From NCBI GenBank assembly GCA_910575165.1, contig CAJTDS010000002.1:124001-188000 (forward strand): DNA of 64,000 nt. Direction: 5' to 3'. Position 1 is the stretch's first letter. Every line of letters starts with the position of its first letter. This DNA is from Eggerthellaceae bacterium. Lineage in GTDB: Bacteria > Actinomycetota > Coriobacteriia > Coriobacteriales > Eggerthellaceae. The notes under the pieces were generated by a model that was not told the DNA's origin, made no database searches, and worked only from the letters and a program-made list of their open reading frames with translations. The translations under genes and the position numbers were made by a program. This document shows, piece by piece, positions 47,301-49,487 of this stretch.

Positions 47301-49436
47301 CTGCCCGATGCCCCCACGGCTGATGACGGCGGCTGGGCCGTTACGCAGCTCAACGCCATCGATCCGTCCACGGCCGAGGAGCAGGAGGACGGCACCTTCT
47401 CCGATCCGGTGAACGTGCCCACTAACGACTCCGACCTGGACGAGGCCACCACGCGCCTGCTGCCCGACGCCGGCGTGAACGGGCTGATTGTGCTGGCCCA
47501 GCGCTGGACCGACGACGAGGCCGAGGAAGCCAAGATCATGGGACCGGGCGGTGTCGCCTGGTCGAAGATGGCTGCGGCGGCAAGCGTTGCCAACGACGCC
47601 GGCCTGGCCCTGTACGACCGCGTGGCCATCGACGGCTGGGCGTGGAACGACCTGGAGAAGGACGGTGTGCAGGTGGGCGGCGAGGATAAGTTCGCCGGCC
47701 AGAAGGTGCACCTGCAGCGTCGGGCCATGGATGCCGACAAGGCGGCCGTAGCCGGCGTGGGCTCGTCGCTGACCGACGGCGTGCACGGCAGCAACCTAGA
47801 CGGCGCCGGCAGCCCGGTGAACGTCGCCGAGCGCACCTACCAGGATCCCTGGAACCTGACCGACCAGGAACCCGAGCCTGACGAGCCCGATGTGCCGGTT
47901 GACCCCACGGTGCCCACCGACGACGACCGGGCCATGGCTAAGGCAATCGATGCCCTCATCGACGCCATCGGCACGGTGGAGCTGACCGAGGCCTGCAAGG
48001 CTGCCATCGACGCCGCCCGCGCCGCCTACGACGCCCTGACCGACGTGCAGAAGCCGCTGGTGGAGAAGCTGGACGTGCTGGAGGCGGCCGAGAAGGCCTA
48101 CGCCGACCTGGAGGCCGCCGGTCCCACCGACGACGACCGGGCAGCCGCCTCCGCGGTGGACGCCCTCATCGACGCCATCGGCACGGTGGAGCTGACCGAG
48201 GCCTGCAAGGCTGCCATCGGCGCGGCCCGCGCCGCCTACGACGCCCTGACCGACGTGCAGAAGCCGCTGGTGGAGAAGTTGGACGTGCTGGAAGCGGCCG
48301 AGCAGGCCTACGCCGACCTGGAGGCGGGCGCCGACACGGCCGAGGGCGCCACGGTTTCCGGTCTTGCGGTGGCCCGGGGCGTTGCCCAGGTGGCCGCGAT
48401 GGCTGCGGCCCTGGCCGAGGGCGACCTCGACTCGGCCGACCCGGCGCTGCCCGCCGAGCCCACCGAGGCCGACCGGGCCGTCGCCTCTGCGGTGGACGCC
48501 GTCATCGGCGCCATCGGCACGGTGGAGCTGACCGAGGGCTGCAGGGCTCGCATCGACGCGGCCCAGGCTGCTTACGCGTCGCTCACCGAGGTGCAGAAGG
48601 GCCTGGTGACCAAGCTGGCCGACCTGACGGCCGCCGAGCAGCAGTACCGTGCGCTGGAAGAGGAGGCGAAGAATCCCAAGCCCGAAGATCCCAAGCTTCC
48701 CAAGCCCGAGCAGTGGCAGGACGTGACCGATACCGTGACCGACGGCAACGGTTACTACCGCTTCGACAACCTGCCGGTGGTGGACGAGAAGGGCAAGCCC
48801 TACGAGTACCGCATCCGCATGGTGAATCCTGCCGGCGCCGAGTACATTGCTGCCGTGAACGTGGGCGGCGACGACAATGCCGACAACGACCTGCATCCGG
48901 CCGACGGCACCGCCGACAGCGCCGGCATGGGCTACACCGACCCGCTGGAGGTTCTGCTGAAGCGCGGCTCGATGCAGGCGGCCAGTTCGCGGGCTGCGGC
49001 CGACGTCGACGGCACCGAGGACGGCACTGGTGACGGCGAGCCCGACCAGCCGCAGGCTCCGGGCGACGCGGACGGTTCGCAGCGCCCCGGTGCCTCGGTG
49101 TGGGTGTACGCGCCCACTGCCTACGGCCATGCGTTCCAGATGCTCAACGCCAACCAGTGGACCCGCGAGGCCGGCCAGGCTGTCGATCCGGCATTCTACC
49201 TTGAGCCTCCTAAGGAAGACCCCGAGCCGGTGGTGCCCGATCCCGAAGTGCCCGAGCCTCCCGTGCCCGACGACCCGAAGAAGCCGGCCACTCCGCTGCC
49301 GAAGCCCCCGCTGTCGTTCTTCCCGCAGACCGGCGACAGCATTGCGATGGTGCTGGCCATGGCCCTGGTAGCCGCAGCGGCCCTGGCGTTGCTGCTGGTA
49401 GCCTGGCGCCGCCGCAAGAAGGAGGAAGAGGAGTAG
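14370..49436 (+). CDS. Giant sortase-anchored surface protein (11,688 residues) with SdrD-B domains
   Basis: One uninterrupted frame occupies 35 kb. ATG 14370 is chosen because GGGAG lies five bases upstream; a TTG at 14358 is also in frame. A hydrophobic segment (about residues 61-80) ends TAQAAPQD, a signal peptidase site, after an unusually long N-terminal region. An acidic DSQGDAD linker follows, then two related modules (PYLY at residues 264 and 797; LVxDVxxLT at 520 and 1063). Residues about 1250-7900 are Asp/Gly/Tyr/Thr-rich beta-type sequence that I cannot assign, partly recalling DUF11-like folds. From about 7930 to 11500 there are ten SdrD-B/Cna-B-like domains. The last is interrupted by helical repeats. 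The C-terminus is Pro-rich, then FPQTG (11651-11655), a hydrophobic helix and RRRKK. It should be a cell-wall adhesin or stalk of about 1.2 MDa. No sortase gene is in the window. Confidence 0.93.
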   Translation: MGTLRNGKSSYDSIAHGGGSSMDSHVANSSAHAAAESAGATDAAVAFEETPSFRTKPWVRALSVVMSFLLAFTMFDATGLTPLLDTAQAAPQDQAQPAGDDDASGDTAGDAGALPDPDSPGANDEPSSADEPDSQGDADADEPDSQGDAADLDSQGDADAEDEPAAPSEEQIAAAAEALLPEEGLVDAADVLPSANGGSGDVSSVVNPSLALFNAPLASSGAFYVRSSRLRAEVSLGNLGESLAGGYLAGASKDDRLVLSFGVPYLYENADGGLSSTLSEERWRVLRGTVESPADANGPRAVMYASLPEGWSAWQEHGSGYVALTDDDLSAGVSGRVLLRYDGNDGKLDAETELPTVEFGFRGTSDAGAAASVSFGYEVHSYTPRVTEDAPDPRPVLADVSLATIGTVSLVNDEADLGISIDVESDDAPVAADGAGYLSSIVSVKASKAATFVRAITLGAAFPADWEGRAGVPLSVLMANVVDDEGSAQPNDGDEGAPDLSDDFRRSNSFIGVPGAGGVLVADVTNLTEAQRRRLNPADPASFQQAGVELLPYTVDDQGRIQVAATGIRGRVLANEERLFYVAAPYAQDALDLEEATTQNPQPDTYKPVTAAFDVQTTCVYKGSTVAYPQRFVQRIAFKKGADSPTPPAAPEAPAPDDEGVEGDEADPDSDSEADPDASGEQPAPDSEASQEEPATLTAEEGMYFLAKQKSQVLGGHGIALYAAVEKLPDTYLDPNLHISNGTRVEGATNTVMIKTSERVEMTLQPNLTVGGYLGMPDYYPMEDRQAAAVIFRLDIPYLYFDEKGSKETLDQKEWEDAQSLSNPKVQNNFQRLAYFPDSDAVNRYDFSRDGVNWLSVDELTHPETGDITNGLSGTWYLRYKSTSSTNAYQLRPGAQTLSGRVQFVGSVPDNTGATALLGYSYQYYVNANGEEISAQQPTEVEPGRRRADGAQNVLRATFIQTNLKWDLTNRSMNTPVLWDHYNYAVYKVQVKNNSDTRDSEIDFINYVLMFDAATGSTSGIRLEDLLTWKKKKGSDDFEKNTSISASEEGATYIGKPKEGGALVYDVSTLTDDEIAQIDMVDFSNVADFGLEELPYATGGHVGQITVDIHEDNMPYGKHLFSHTDKANESVGDDFVPPEDESDVHTLLVAMPYTTNYGTGEGGYAEAKLETYATVNFGNRGYDEDGNSNDYQWMKNVATRSRFAAPEFKVSLNKRSQNILNGTLSSQQNAPLGEMITYVIDGMKNDGNTPLYGDDPNVSWGPVLADGLPSGFQLTGLTLRVDASDQSRTEGEGDDEHPVADIADWYDVSQGNAVLEFEVKNSSGATSWRAAPAAFAEIERGPNDAYAVYRLGSVERAADGIAEMLEKAGVAAVPGRRYTSPPAYTFTGHFRLKFKNHLPAKTAITSSLSVTGLMMERASNGANGWYDNQADITYGKRLWVVNPDHYTQNRETTVAAKSTFVPVDPAPQNTAKVFSMYDGSGSSDVNMTTEADRRNALVNTANAGYRFRFGDNSTSRMAPAVIAIGPIPDRDITDPAASKDPQFVANRLKLSSAFFADDPLAKVGKITLGYYASTATTDILRRTMEVPLSSFTAERDADGNLTGSYYVDMAALGIGYLLDVRIDVDAFKSSSPLSTADAMVEIMGTPVDVGDITVASSFSTDYESSPNLVAKDNATLHSMYVPITPVVSASYGYVDNNGTTRHNQTVPYRWGDMDDEVTYFRYDLTNSSPYAINDFDMDLMVNGLAQQDDGTSTVWRGFLTRSVVIPGYAYGDVAVLDQYGNPVLNPDGSAKTETRWYYRYGTVGSIDVFDQFNATGTIMKAEDEVDPNKSYDIEAAVKAMGAAGGTANLGDGSTLTIDAATGNLILKVATDGMVNGKHSSGASEAAPVKMVRVRFSKVNDRVTSGACPVIYLYGRADTHSNVTTDVQAFSTTPVYGPDMMLPTGKRMENGVNRLVSKATMTVGTFAGSVTWTATKSAGARPNLGTEQTAGAPGGVEVANYSDNNSYDFTIRSTGLSRSDDATVSVNVDDLSPHLQNPINDVQGFKTRTVTLDAGLFNFGSTVRKDNTPSKLGTSLVKATFYFRDDALGVATPLGKTVVLSAADLKTAAAGAGADGKFAIDVTSGSFAGCANLYLERIEFTYTEIDPYLDTEDTIKVRLTGKVNHWYNNVVTESSTGYSSVQYSRVRATGRINQTAPLDAPKYTVASQAQFRVYYPALSVHTFGQYGPDASQYMNTRTDGDNSCSDGSRTTVGVPYDRDFKLWTNIYNERGISSLDDLDVTMQLPLSYEGALQLDGSTVYDYVGFHTTRVTVNSELFDTFKKGTVGTIEFIGYDEGAGADAKGSVSWTIRPDDVYAALDRGTFPGPEALPDSFVDDNGFSLDRTADGDLVITEKMLRDHGIKNLKTVILHAWQDMDIEHSSDRNQQNVVFEGFADHNFDTAVTMTAEAKNYLLKLRGDELKAALAAGMVNNPVVRTDRSNIYMSKLYFDTINRAGLYDSNSGGNTNAPTTANRFSQYAYGSGDTHHIGHSGYSAGEYNFALDVGYKSQVSLISDFRQVNSAYNEVAPENNCGTEQGPHGRNSDGWQGRNLTYVGPETYNSGMVLHMTQKIPNEYFDSYYIKVRRQAAEYLDQLRVTYSDGKQLVVEGSQIKELLEGTDADSVQNDYDGEKYFKLNLLARDASGNPVASFGAGESAADSYRHPVSDYESASVVPGDPRFTVTKIEYDVRINQQQFDSGDNRYISGMGDWTESDTAGATLGRPDYGIWFRNINTSTADIVNQMSFEVNGRMYAETATAGVNMYVDTSMEVGGTNSGNDRPGHVSVVRSDTPERHSSESFRGAWSYQDYHRSGGYYSHNDCPSYMRHLRSRTKVVARTDGTYTMEGINYNGTDHMVLGDTSSGNNYTDHALFGGDVNFATSVYRHTIYRENGIYSGDQEYETNSSAEYGPNDWGWNYTSFADNVHVADTMPWCQPDDDLSYYGFLSTGMHVQNGVLNHLRDYDRATITFTTKQWVPTKAGDGSDATYGDGFRVFGEDATAARSFQLRKDGLYEQQADKTWAKISDKGLAFLTGEGSGYIQFTRPDEETHSEIVDFKKANADGVVEIPLRANEFIATYDMDLGPYYGNGDITSEGKYLEVDRDGDASVLDIRLFGRPYIYKGQQHPGLTHGGCGDKADALNHVSSRYYNFKDMSLPVNNYTAAQPSGIHPGANDWKGSWNASVTHRNKDTAYFLGYLIPFGYKSDLTVNKEGDEYHSPNHPDLPDYEADNLTPENMRYEVRFKNINDVNEGVDDENRAAHISSVRLSTSWGAAFTQPVTGSADAIRLQRVYLPSQFVPVGGHTRDDNWFRAQDFKFTVHNVASGTNATVSLSWTDLVNLGLLSGSVSGTGTVATFTGDATGSAEYPGCYIIDVEKYLRMTEVKRANAGLSDEDMFALLAGQFDVNIAGRTLADGQTEADARAAVVNLVKAGIVGHYQATDRTNTLGGAWVGDADVDLTYAAPYVTSVEFVFTSPNSNREKPETMLDSGEWLGANKTRDNTDYAHNFAFAYDGVYADREVEDFRTAKETGTDPAKGNWNYWSTPSFDKQGNGFGGMRMMERLTVSDVVTRDPNKKTIVKTEDNSRGCDVSHRLGALVTDMQRGKKVVMNGTEQRIFAYDADQYSVTSPWSYAPDATDGAGNGIPNGDLYAGDYVEYLLYLGSGVTDDAGNVSKVRTDLTFASLDGGTPFELDPLPLEHVDARFEVPVGQRIVGWEVEKYYDSAKNAWVENNTASAGAGAVLPITATLADADGNNAAVVQPQTDLSRATIAEDGTRTYGEGAEQYDLNRNLHLSVGNAYAADKGQANATSQIDPGRGVWVRVITQMTDELEEDEDYQSKENQTNRSDNPSYQGQSLQANFYAVAAPLHGYTQYRTYNNSGTSSSNNRATADFASDSSEVGYITGPHTTGAGVADNCQATSATLLRYSFIADKDVRFDGKEQLSAHDYANVVFHNHVKEKPGVDPDPNRVAVEPEFWDPNTQTMNPASSSGQLANADGNRMRLRINNIRNSTWHESTMSVTVSFMRGVSGTGTEQGSYGDGTDGFDAFGNPAGKRYFELTHQPTYVADETVEVLGYPSDDITKNAAWNSTTPAKVLGLTNASSDADRAQALMPDSVNLDAAAGADGQRRPGVKIEYYVPDWHRADAPSTASFDSRASIVPESALARALGTTTGEWVSYDELKARYTVGDVTQGGTVTPEGHTANGNVFRDVTGVRITYYDVPATADGTTAFPLDDVSLLGVARYQDTRLDDTAVNHGGGEQQNLWSPYGQVDVSFTHADRQNTTLDFVDLAASNAQSGSKAAAVLVDNEAVAHDTILTKQDEAKRKVTTIWRRTPVLRFQNQVFQTESEAADAYDPEAKQKTTYVAGEQLWYKNSLVNVPKNTNVGITTLEGELYNPVFYEMIPTQYLKNNAEGTIDAAWLASRLHVSWVENARSKTDGTVANPDRDVYAERTNGMKLIVEPVADYTLPDYGGAMIYTNSYGSTQSGHGSYFADLDPRGTLGSGESAKNVSQDTTFTLFKISWIPVDDPLPENAVEASRTVNAGGQGGSIVNPDIQYDRPVDEIMPDSTRMEVGDRIELYFDVYASVDDLPQVYQRSGIVGDNLGLGQGTTGMEPAYFPRVGEYYYTDYWHEGSGWTGHISPLRNNGDYLGAGNGYTDDSVRDFQGALRFATENVVMDMDYLMLDSAFSGDKPEQTDTWEMFDGSYTYIPGESNSYGHYSTGWDINGWGTNGMTPYAHLNGQHSNINSSAGAAVDTTSAGFLLDTDMKTSNNKQVVRYTPRPNPGTKQSAETELPSDTHYVWWYDSYNGHNTGGSAQNSENAASGGASALTNANRYVRDWYTYVVKPRVNATTDDARWNSDTPLVWSETRLHMNKAWLATSSRFVSHSVATEGSGVANYETQRIYNSEDAHAGWHLGSTDYSGQHYRDHRAVMMGQYTTVLQYNQEFTTELTAYNYGDRNLDGVEFTYVMPRGVEPAFADEIDPADLKAATQQIKESLARAYLLKSTTTVAGDYATDPYAGSEWIDISGLMDVEVVQSPASAFAGYYAPSAFQDPGRSSVAVTSDASKSSYTAVQAQTDTNKSEEYRDSSQPWVIKLTVKQDLAKWFGRAIDGRSWDGADPDVVRDADEYAAYAEAIAEALAGNGGYQIKVELDSHVFGNNESERWYDRVLVRPWDRPASEGGATGQNKVAGEEPSRSSAYYQVFDIDHFEGLAQQRTNHMQPFGMDYKYTLQRYYRTRTGETQLAGSPNMPSVNGWTVQNNTVRTTTVGDTSTVADPMGTAAANGTFWNQAYKGEGSTGPVLYAQTGTSAVMRKPVVRVWNSVSLPDVLGGDSDSGTITDGVGSTSANYYMEAETDTRQVNVHVENRFWWDSLARNFSSGNSYFNWTVDGHSFVYNENRWATYSLIGGQMGDLVLPVVTVVLPYGIAPIHRETRKPYGQWPGLTQEFLYEDWDIAQSANANWNSAAQVNQNESRQWLMDNFTATVTYEKVEADTTQYPASQINDDNYRFVLRFLPKGNDLSGDPDAEQRIKSHQMDTFKFSIAMTDEPEWYELPLNKEAARSTESIRTYVTSAMTGYKQLTDNEISHPNVGADPFTVGAPARYRGPGYGGATWGNRQADTRLDAVSASYVTVWRHDGDADDRAANTGSYLGTGITTDAHGSAVYRYQWEYDNLYPTWYCGGDWSANDHYYGNAFERVNRLPYNFYNAGTQTNDGVQYNHLTGYFGTYTEQGGHVRPATTNNGGTATVGLTGPADNQGLNVSEYNFRTQYGLSSTTTQNLNNNAQDASGALTTDSTNSGATKTEKFATRADGQQATHVDGGAFAATKLRLKTPTLGSDFLVQNEPDDRPTDDAVNGGNLGANDTLPLPGTADGALLANDGENAVEGTFEYDDELWFSATLRNTVIANKNASAQQGKEGALLHSKLVFSIYLPEQVTFYNKAKLMNLGETVTPAQFERLFCDYEGDDYPFYVEWTYKDRHTDTGTERDPVTNEAVYPKRENQQKKYLRLTPKQLVAMGWTVRVRVQPDYDADAYAGLGDKGNRHSEYGKPDVDDPNDLVDAPDVKSRIRSGETVILELTPPDDASDAEFLKHGSLLAAFWDNVRADGYLGAGDAVTVKVRTRIDNVGDEESALEGLTDENGEPLTFQEQMETLRAWSTESSTAYFALEDRDVTWLPKTTGWSHVFDKDTTVELPRDTKVYRAKTDGSGNVVYGADGYPLYEPVVDSAGDATQTVTFKAGELYLKPTIEENSQAVYGVGGFNNQSPEYFQWEDEDSLVFDSEAHEDPDTLDWVDAIDYDQDGQYESGDKICRPDGTPIVRPERHMTSVCGTFQIRKPAASVRADTQVVRVPTNEVSSTDSTQSSNNYLYITQAINTGAAVNSFIVDWQVPLWAMGTQTLQNAPLANATTPTGKVDPSIDQVFSGVWEIPGTTKFQIVNPILHGDAYDTSQGLHYFDQKGDEVDSWRVDTSNAWSEDGVIRYPYFVNEDNDYAGKSGPVKYDDFREARDNGELLYLVREEAYRVNVDTPEAAANRAIEEKLWVLVYVRRASNDPKDPVNGFNEQNGSVLNSRENFSVPGTDADRDYFYGEDDVSDPNTAGGGYGWELVGTTRVSDHSNKVFTNISKAGTVIRQVRWVIRACETDANGNPIITDETLSHEVPVPTGFRLAVDADPDTIEREMPDEIDPNRNNTGWLKRKDYNDEVIYKFVSRTLGNVNYLDMSKVYKIGPNELYFYGEVIKTEGGDGGRTLSAAEREAALNGIAPTTPVGGDDCWNRTMQGDLIVREYQSQWVMGSAMPSGVSSNAAGVLGHAFITELPKVHDTTRSAALYGTRGVEGKAAAPGQSITVLADEDAPSQVTQAVAGMFAESGLEADIQTTAEGDGTEGEDPSLTKSDSVHVNHFATVVPRYDDTKYASFERSRAGFFRSEEKPTIKIDVRQWYFTGTPSGGYRWLNDGIMLDPEDSLFLRYEVTLYNMSTGQLQLLGYDPEADGYGVDTCTNPSISTLLPRIQNYGPTPGTMLNDLPALTSKQQTRMNQAASVRAIGDELRNLSEIEGETPAATQARIEVIAKKLEALCGKEFTDSAGAAKEPAILNGEDVPESTRGEVDVYIRSLRNSVKSLRGYKAATQDPETGVITPEGYYGNVSVADARRLATSIIAQSNALEGCISKERPYSRVLSYVPATDLFATAPDSLAPGQTVPDYSGTRNVGDGFDYTDGFSSSYGANQSINRQVGAGMYLSPLSENYTRPASAVGASDASHMNNQINLWTYRVVQFRHYNRDDEGNLWQQVSDTEWKFMGIMNDDGTVKTPDQLKAEAEAAGETYEAPTVPKGSTKDVGSLTEYDEIPIESSTAAIRPSSNPAEDMTLLGNGLVPNGGSAASSKDEYSYIYDEMDDVDLVGVGTTTNTRRSLTWNFTGQAGSRGVLNAGQAIIIDFMMQFNPASSASTDVGNALILSAYADKAGSYNFYDYPLTRTVTEGDDGSGTPKVQLVTKGDIFDHDSTITKDSSYRSDLNDGNGNGDRSETLLRKDGPSLSWSNNDNVVQEKMVQPKYTDEKFSKRNQTAPVPEGTSYTYEAMQQYTGISDNTAALYQHSVIVDTMPRENDKYTSALAMDGASTSFKLRQSQWMGWLQNLDSITMEYTDTTPDADGNIKGKYTLRIADEVDKVTGEIRHAQATVWVGPIKSEGSLAAGNLKLTPLTTDSVVEPIDVALADGESSTWTSADQFDSFITRWTAQKTTGITYGADGRTEVEKLDPSVSMATVNMVELNDLKAYVAAHPAEAEALTRCIASIWCRVLDDDLVLMARNGDVRLKYDLKAPLNLPKYLGNADKTFMSIDLTANDFDNDGNLLPTFTPLQRYLYETSQWNTFMSMVDYGSGAAGYRYRKYEDKPAGVYVDAPDGYGYLGSYVWLDSNWDTHLNDTVPGTPETTDLLGNPTTYHKADNGRYILSTERSIVGDKYAYTYENGKDTSKLLTDLDYDGKPDDPGINGVRVELLNKWGIPVNRQGEAVTQVRESASSTKMVWVKADPQTGAPLKDIVGEYQLASNDESVDLGAYVYVTESDYYNNHGYFMFSMLTPGEYRLRFTFPRQYANYALTTKRIGADDAPILNDLGEAEALSKDYSAGLMVNRTGSSMVVTSDVIEVKPVAYDKAKYAGGGEVTGNELYDAIMTSYNVGIAMPVVYEGVAYRDDKLAGYEDQEEDMEEGNGDAGSGNPGDPDEGNPGDDEGGDAEGASDFGGGISAFSLNPDNAPDYDASQGELPPFIMVNGKPTLNMNRYVAEDGSVDPELIDGVLDWVNVNLDEDNPYEYAVSVDEMRLKNMLVSVQVQNEETGLWEQAYDTNGNKAITQTDCYLEVRVNGRWTRAFDSLGNNLVSAEVMNQLDMDTDWRWVPYTATAADATGAFDFSLEPGHTYKVICRDTKNRILKPSVMTWDNDPLHRPLVNAEDQKLTPEGRPNDEVAAMWDNDLWLKSGVAETNSFAAVVPTDASGKAIYEDPKNIWKGYKIYDKLALGWIDGTKGFLGNYVWSDKNEGTEAGGQLYDGLQGDVPNIGVGGVKVTLEQYFWKPNDATSDGTYDPGSLNNTSVGGQWVLSDLEYKTTTSSSSGSYIFKGVSTYVTDPSAPPTVEEEDKARYLAGYRVRIDLDALKDVTSDWGLTFRNAATGGLVPTYDEEIDSDAAMGFVQVMDGENPYMRDGEPVYAYYLNEQGSGSTSASGFGQGSQVAAGGHDADVSYQQMIVVAGNLDTMAKENLANYLVSVGKLTEEDARTATLTMLLDSMDGRMVADYLISRQLLTEAEAAKLNLSSPAVVNRLKEQAASASGAAAENVRSVRGGFGASATTGQYDLGAAQRIEHWDVGLVEVPRSSVTGRVWNDEDYDGICQPKTDESGNVLTDEDGNVLFDGMPGEPVAIEQYYYDPDNVAADGTHWFRNDNFGNDARTSAAADWKEETRQDFMGRDYMVWVRQYPDPDDPATMLTLELKEQDKTYPIGQSQADGLVRTVTDENGNYRFDNLPTAYTAPDGRHYLASYRVVLMGLHQEEVTDEDGNVLYSTPWMMTHYHSGSDVLADSDVRDTRPGTQDAYKVIGREVDADGTTQLRALDGQIILAAKAGADRLYPNQISQVSVALSDVYEGADSGQSVTYDYLTRRDTQVQGGDIGELAVPRREISGRVWHDADYDGLQAMTTDTVPKLDDEGNPVVDAEGNPVMETVNVYDPTEPGLEGETVRLSQYYYDETMVNDEEGDPNFGTHWIRNADFCVAGYNNLAAIATGDWAQDAYVSDGRVYIKTNGEGVYSFKNLPTTYIKNLTADEVGKVSRLRLASYRVELMGLHEDEERADDGTLISAKPWMMTRFHVDNPVENPDGTTSVDVHSDSDIDDSQAGTLDVYALEGRIDIVDQLLDDETVDPVGSRGGKGQIILAGPIRGVDPGEQTAQVIIPAEDVVVGAAGTVVYDMMRARFDEGESYTGGDAGQLPIPTRSLEGRVWRDADYNGLQSSDADKEPGIPDVKITLEQWYFDPEAAAAPANPGFLGENFDETLNFSGKIDASYTSQWVRNDRFAADGYAALTGRLAVVAGDWAASASVADGVVTISTNDEGVYRFDNLPTAYTDPATGKHYLAAYRVKLVDELLDDDEGAWMMTRYHQGGEDSLELDSDLPDNLGLDRNYPLIGRETAVEGDGLTNRYLGMRQEMLEGQIILAATPGATGRGAHAEQAVPATDYVNNLDGSLVFDWMDARDYREGSNAIDGGDAGQLPPPVQDIVGVLWNDANNDGLQGMVKLERNADGTPVLDQDGNTVPVLDAHGNPELERMPDGTAVIVDDLGNWVQATDSDGNPLFEADGVTPQWVTEHGINRISVKLERFYTADDGATWTAYPWSADEAKLYTDENLDVTWDATDGSMITATAEQPNAYGDTRNGIYRFDQLQTQGRVDVDGDGLTEKVIFGFRAKIDEPAWRMNRMASKFRQGDDVARDSDLVYETFSPSKSYLMGDEEYIVLLEAADAGSVPANRQLGAVSNNPNKPQVPFTDYAASGGRASIATFAAAAMATALAADQDSLNYDMADGSDGAFNDGGLFDPASQSIAGYLWIDENYNGLRDEGEEPLENRVVILQPWKWNDDAKKWEKLEAPNPQTTDAKGYYRFDNLYGSSFDENDDGTAHKDYLIGYTVEVLGAPNATYGLAQTVQGMPVANLLVPDEDNDSNSKAHRAVGAADAGVYGVGNYPLAWYGGTEESGIEPQSDGVVEIAEGRYVVDGRIVLAAAASDETEAEGGTQDVYRVTVGEGTGEGATMEFDMAVAASEVRMDGGFLPRDTSEIRGVVWEDENYNGLRDYVVEGLDDAESLPESITPGLEKPISGQRMFLIQEYLDDDGTWVQNPAFQRKEDSMLETGDLRAGDDYVVVKNVVDDASYRLVKVERDEHGAIVQTPASEWYGGASGRPWPVAGKPGRFQNGADDAAATPLVVEPLTEYKVEVRRPENGVDELGNPMYVFTTGTRIVEGANTGFAVEAGGTSLLVVKAPTLIDPDLSAEYGFEYTLDDPAAADAEWTAADGEGLANFFRLAYNSEYTVSVRARGNEAYYEAIAAAAGTPAAAEEGDGSAAGEGTEGGDAPETPGDGSEGGDPDAPGTPGTPGDGPVFGDDVVFPSEVLDSVVIVTLPNRAGTSVGYTPMATGITQDTVTPTPFGARLAISDTQGVYTFGELPSYLQKSASDGSIMAYGELGATDKLYLVRYRVSSAEPAAGFTMTRFHKGDDASFDSDLTREGTGDDRSLVLKPQISYGATAEAPGVTVQDGRIYLAQSAVEGDGHQYQQDLVLDGTSWRVPAAGEPSTASFDVPRPVGAARSGDVGLKEAPLSYIAGIVWNDEDRDGIREEEEAGVAGAVVKLARYMYRTGDPSAAEPYQRNDWWEFDLVFDETDHSVVTKNDGTWYFDQLPTFGTDEMGEEVVYGYRVNVVKLPDAPTADDGGWAVTQLNAIDPSTAEEQEDGTFSDPVNVPTNDSDLDEATTRLLPDAGVNGLIVLAQRWTDDEAEEAKIMGPGGVAWSKMAAAASVANDAGLALYDRVAIDGWAWNDLEKDGVQVGGEDKFAGQKVHLQRRAMDADKAAVAGVGSSLTDGVHGSNLDGAGSPVNVAERTYQDPWNLTDQEPEPDEPDVPVDPTVPTDDDRAMAKAIDALIDAIGTVELTEACKAAIDAARAAYDALTDVQKPLVEKLDVLEAAEKAYADLEAAGPTDDDRAAASAVDALIDAIGTVELTEACKAAIGAARAAYDALTDVQKPLVEKLDVLEAAEQAYADLEAGADTAEGATVSGLAVARGVAQVAAMAAALAEGDLDSADPALPAEPTEADRAVASAVDAVIGAIGTVELTEGCRARIDAAQAAYASLTEVQKGLVTKLADLTAAEQQYRALEEEAKNPKPEDPKLPKPEQWQDVTDTVTDGNGYYRFDNLPVVDEKGKPYEYRIRMVNPAGAEYIAAVNVGGDDNADNDLHPADGTADSAGMGYTDPLEVLLKRGSMQAASSRAAADVDGTEDGTGDGEPDQPQAPGDADGSQRPGASVWVYAPTAYGHAFQMLNANQWTREAGQAVDPAFYLEPPKEDPEPVVPDPEVPEPPVPDDPKKPATPLPKPPLSFFPQTGDSIAMVLAMALVAAAALALLLVAWRRRKKEEEE
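14960..17990 (+). other. Duplicated N-terminal module of the giant protein
   Basis: Two stretches share ordered landmarks at matching spacing. PYLY occurs at residues 264 and 797, LVADVTNLT/LVYDVSTLT at 520 and 1063, and LPY at 551 and 1094 (31 residues after the previous mark in both). A VAxPY segment follows in both. Sequence identity is otherwise low, so the duplication is old. An acidic Pro/Asp-rich linker (about residues 650-700) separates the copies. Confidence 0.65.
38160..48930 (+). other. Ten SdrD-B-like domains of the giant protein
   Basis: Domain starts near residues 7932, 8549, 8894, 9194, 9506, 9785, 10105, 10337, 10877 and 11086 show the pattern GxVWxDxxxDG. Examples are GRVWNDEDYDG, GRVWHDADYDG, GYLWIDENYNG and GIVWNDEDRDG. 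They mostly continue with a V.LEQY/W strand, YRFDNLPT and a YRV strand. Many are preceded by a linker such as GGDIGELAVP, GGDAGQLPIP or GGDAGQLPPP. The DxDxDG loop fits calcium binding, as in SdrD B repeats, which would stiffen the stalk. Confidence 0.85.
47913..48656 (+). repeat. Three helical 70-residue repeats inserted in the last B domain
   Basis: Units start at 47913, 48123 and 48459 (residues 11182, 11252 and 11364). Units 1 and 2 are nearly identical at DNA level, each beginning PTDDDRA and containing DALIDAIGTVELTEACKAAI and DVQKPLVEKLDVLEAAE. Unit 3 is diverged. An Ala-rich stretch of about 45 residues separates units 2 and 3. Predicted fold is a helical bundle, unlike the flanking beta domains. 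Confidence 0.85.
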
Positions 49437-49455
49437 GGGGTAACCCTGGCAAAGA

Positions 49456-49487
49456 GAAGCGGACCCAAGCGGGTCCGCTTCTTTTTT
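49456..49487 (+). terminator. Strong Rho-independent terminator of the giant gene
   Basis: GAAGCGGACCC (49456-49466) pairs perfectly with GGGTCCGCTTC (49471-49481) around a four-base loop, followed by TTTTTT (49482-49487). It lies 20 bases after the stop codon. Confidence 0.95.
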
